Shown here one piece after another: positions 62,261 through 64,000 of a stretch of 64,000 bases of DNA. This DNA is from Erigeron canadensis. Lineage: Eukaryota > Streptophyta > Magnoliopsida > Asterales > Asteraceae. A model generated the notes under the pieces. That model worked only from the letters and a program-made list of their open reading frames with translations. It was not told the origin of the DNA and ran no database searches. The translations under genes and the position numbers were made by a program. The stretch covers positions 37,147,516-37,211,515 of the forward strand of contig NC_057766.1 of assembly GCF_010389155.1 (NCBI RefSeq). The letters are read 5' to 3'. The stretch's first letter is position 1, and each line of letters starts with the position of its first letter.

Positions 62261-64000
62261 TATATGGATGAGCCAAATCAAAATTAAAGATAGATGGAAT
62301 CTAAAAAAAACCTAAATAAAAACAATAGCCTGGTTAAAAAATAAGTAAGCAAGCTAACAGACAGCTGCGCAGCTACCTGCTAGCTAGTTAAAAAATAAAT
62401 AAACAAGCTAACAGGTAGTTGCGCAACTGACTGTCAACCTACTTTACTATTCATCAATCCATTCCTGTTAATAGAGTATATAATATAATATAATGTTACT
62501 TGTATCATAATCTACAATGTTCTTTAGTGTATCAAACCTAATATATTGAAACGCCTCAACTCAATTTAATCCCAAAGGTATGAACATAAAAGAAAAGAAA
62601 CGCAAATTAGATAAATTATACTTAGAAAAAATACGGCCAATTTTCGCCAAAATTCAAAGTTCTCAAATTTGAAAAATGACAAATTGAACCTTCTTAGAAT
62701 GTTAATATAAGTCTATTGTATGAGTTTCAGGTCCCGGAAAGATCAAACGAAGCCTCGGTAAAAAAAGTGTAAAAATTACAGAGGAGCACGGCTCTTGTGT
62801 CCTGCAGAGGCCGTCCACAAGAGCCGTCCTCTGCACAAAGGCCGTCCTCTTCAGGTTTCGTACTTTTGACACATTGAACAACTTTCGACCCCTTTTTCTC
62901 AAAACCGAGCTTCCGACAACTGATTAGCAACTTAGTTTTGACATAAATCAACTAACACTACATTTCCAAAAGTCTCCATACCATCCATTTATACAAACCA
63001 AGTTTCTACAAGTAAACGGGTCATCTTACCCATTTTGACACAATTTTCGCCCAAAGTGCAACTTTACATCTTTTCTAAAAAGCTTTACACCTGAACTTTT
63101 ACATAATATAACAAAATATGACCATCAACCCAAAATGTACCAAGAGCCAAAAGGAGAGGGATAACTAAGCCTCTAAACCCAAAAACTTGTCATTCATCCA
63201 TGAATGACCTAAATACCTTCAAATCTTGTAAATCTTTACTTCAACCACTTCAAGCTCTAAATCAACACTTTCAAATCAACAATCCTAGTTCCCTCTTCCG
63301 GAACTACCTATAAAAAGGGTAAACAACTAAAATATAAGCAAAGGCTTAGTGAATATACTTGCATACATCTATGGATACAAAGGAGGGCAAAGTACAAGGA
63401 CTTTCACATGTAACCTATGGCATCGTCATGTCACATTTACATATTCACCTTGCACACTAACAACACATATATGGATCCATATAAGCTAAACAATCATAAC
63501 AAATCATATCTATCGGGATTCTTAGGCCCCGGAGGTTCTTAGGCCTCATAAACAATGCCCCACATGGGCTTAACGCCGAACCAATTACCATGCTTGGAAC
63601 ATTCACATCTCATGGTAATTGGCCCAACGTATACATAAAGGTATGCAAGAATACTCACCTCCTCCGCAACTTGGAAAGTAAAGCTAAAACGATTATGCAC
63701 AACAAGCTTCAACCTATGATCATCACATAAAATGCATAAGCTTACATTCACAACTTGACTAGTTCAACCTAGTCATACTCAATCACTAGCCTTTCTAAAC
63801 CCAAAACCCAACCCATTTGTCATTGAGCTTCATTTTCTTTAACAAACACACTAGGTAGTTCAACCTACCATTTTCATCAATAATTCCATAACTAGTCAAA
63901 ACTCATCTTTTCTCAAGAACTAAAATTTATCACATGCACTCATTATTTTTATAAACAACATATCATATAACTCAATGACAACTAGGTTAACTAAGGAATT
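62261..64000. other. Right end of window, possibly retrotransposon-derived, no gene recognised
   Basis: This stretch is less AT-rich than its neighbours. Short direct repeats such as CTTAGGCC occur near 63520-63545, and CACGGCTCTTGTG / CACAAGAGCCG lies near 62788-62825. Small ORFs at 62702-62951 and 63539-63751 have no recognisable domain. It may be LTR or internal sequence of a retrotransposon continuing past the edge; this is a guess from base composition and texture. Confidence 0.3.

Noticed and set aside
62702..62951. Cys-containing minus-strand ORFs near the right end
   Set aside because: The sequence derives from short inverted repeats; no motif or exon context.

Overview
This window looks like nuclear DNA of a flowering plant. 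It is AT-rich, the genes have GT-AG introns and long AT-rich spacers, and the gene set is typically plant: an NPH3/BTB protein, a LOG enzyme, a CASP-like protein, a cyclic-nucleotide-gated channel, a chloroplast ribonucleoprotein and a PPR protein. The protein sequences and repeat types fit a eudicot. An asterid such as a composite is possible, but that is a guess. There are no bacterial operons, CRISPR arrays or phage genes.

Layout. 1-3.8 kb is gene-free, with two Helitron copies and one long-inverted-repeat element. 3.87-6.49 kb (+) is a four-exon gene for a small membrane-anchored coiled-coil protein; its second intron was enlarged by two foldback elements set in (TA)n tracts. A decayed copy of its last exon and 3' region lies downstream. 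8.5-10.7 kb (-) is a CASP-like (CASPL5A-type) gene. 10.9-11.5 kb is a short inverted-repeat element. 12.76-14.88 kb (+) is an NPH3-family gene. 16.5-18.84 kb (+) is POP4/Rpp29, an RNase P/MRP subunit. 18.8-23.9 kb is gene-free, with a decayed transposon ORF, a Tourist-type MITE and a 350-bp tandem duplication. 23.9-28.66 kb (-) is a seven-exon cytokinin-activating LOG gene. 28.7-42.4 kb is a repeat-rich gene desert with a SINE, several Helitrons and a 35-base poly-G run. 42.4-44.9 kb (-) is a seven-exon CNGC, 45.95-47.67 kb (-) a CP29-type chloroplast RNA-binding protein, and 48.2-49.5 kb (-) a one-exon PPR gene. 49.5-64 kb has no intact host gene. It carries a broken PIF/Harbinger-type accessory ORF, a solo LTR with a perfect 5-bp target duplication, a hAT-type element and more Helitrons.

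All seven multi-exon gene models were built by hand. Reading frame was conserved across every junction, and each model ends at a stop codon. The genes are independent transcription units, not a pathway cluster. The three right-hand genes happen to share the minus strand; two of them act in organelle RNA biology.

The most unusual coding observation is the CNGC pore. Where family members carry a G-Q-N selectivity triplet, this gene encodes A-E-E, while the rest of the channel looks intact. The most unusual non-coding observation is two independent head-to-tail Helitron pairs whose downstream copy lacks its first few 5' bases. I found no evidence of a previously undescribed multi-gene system.
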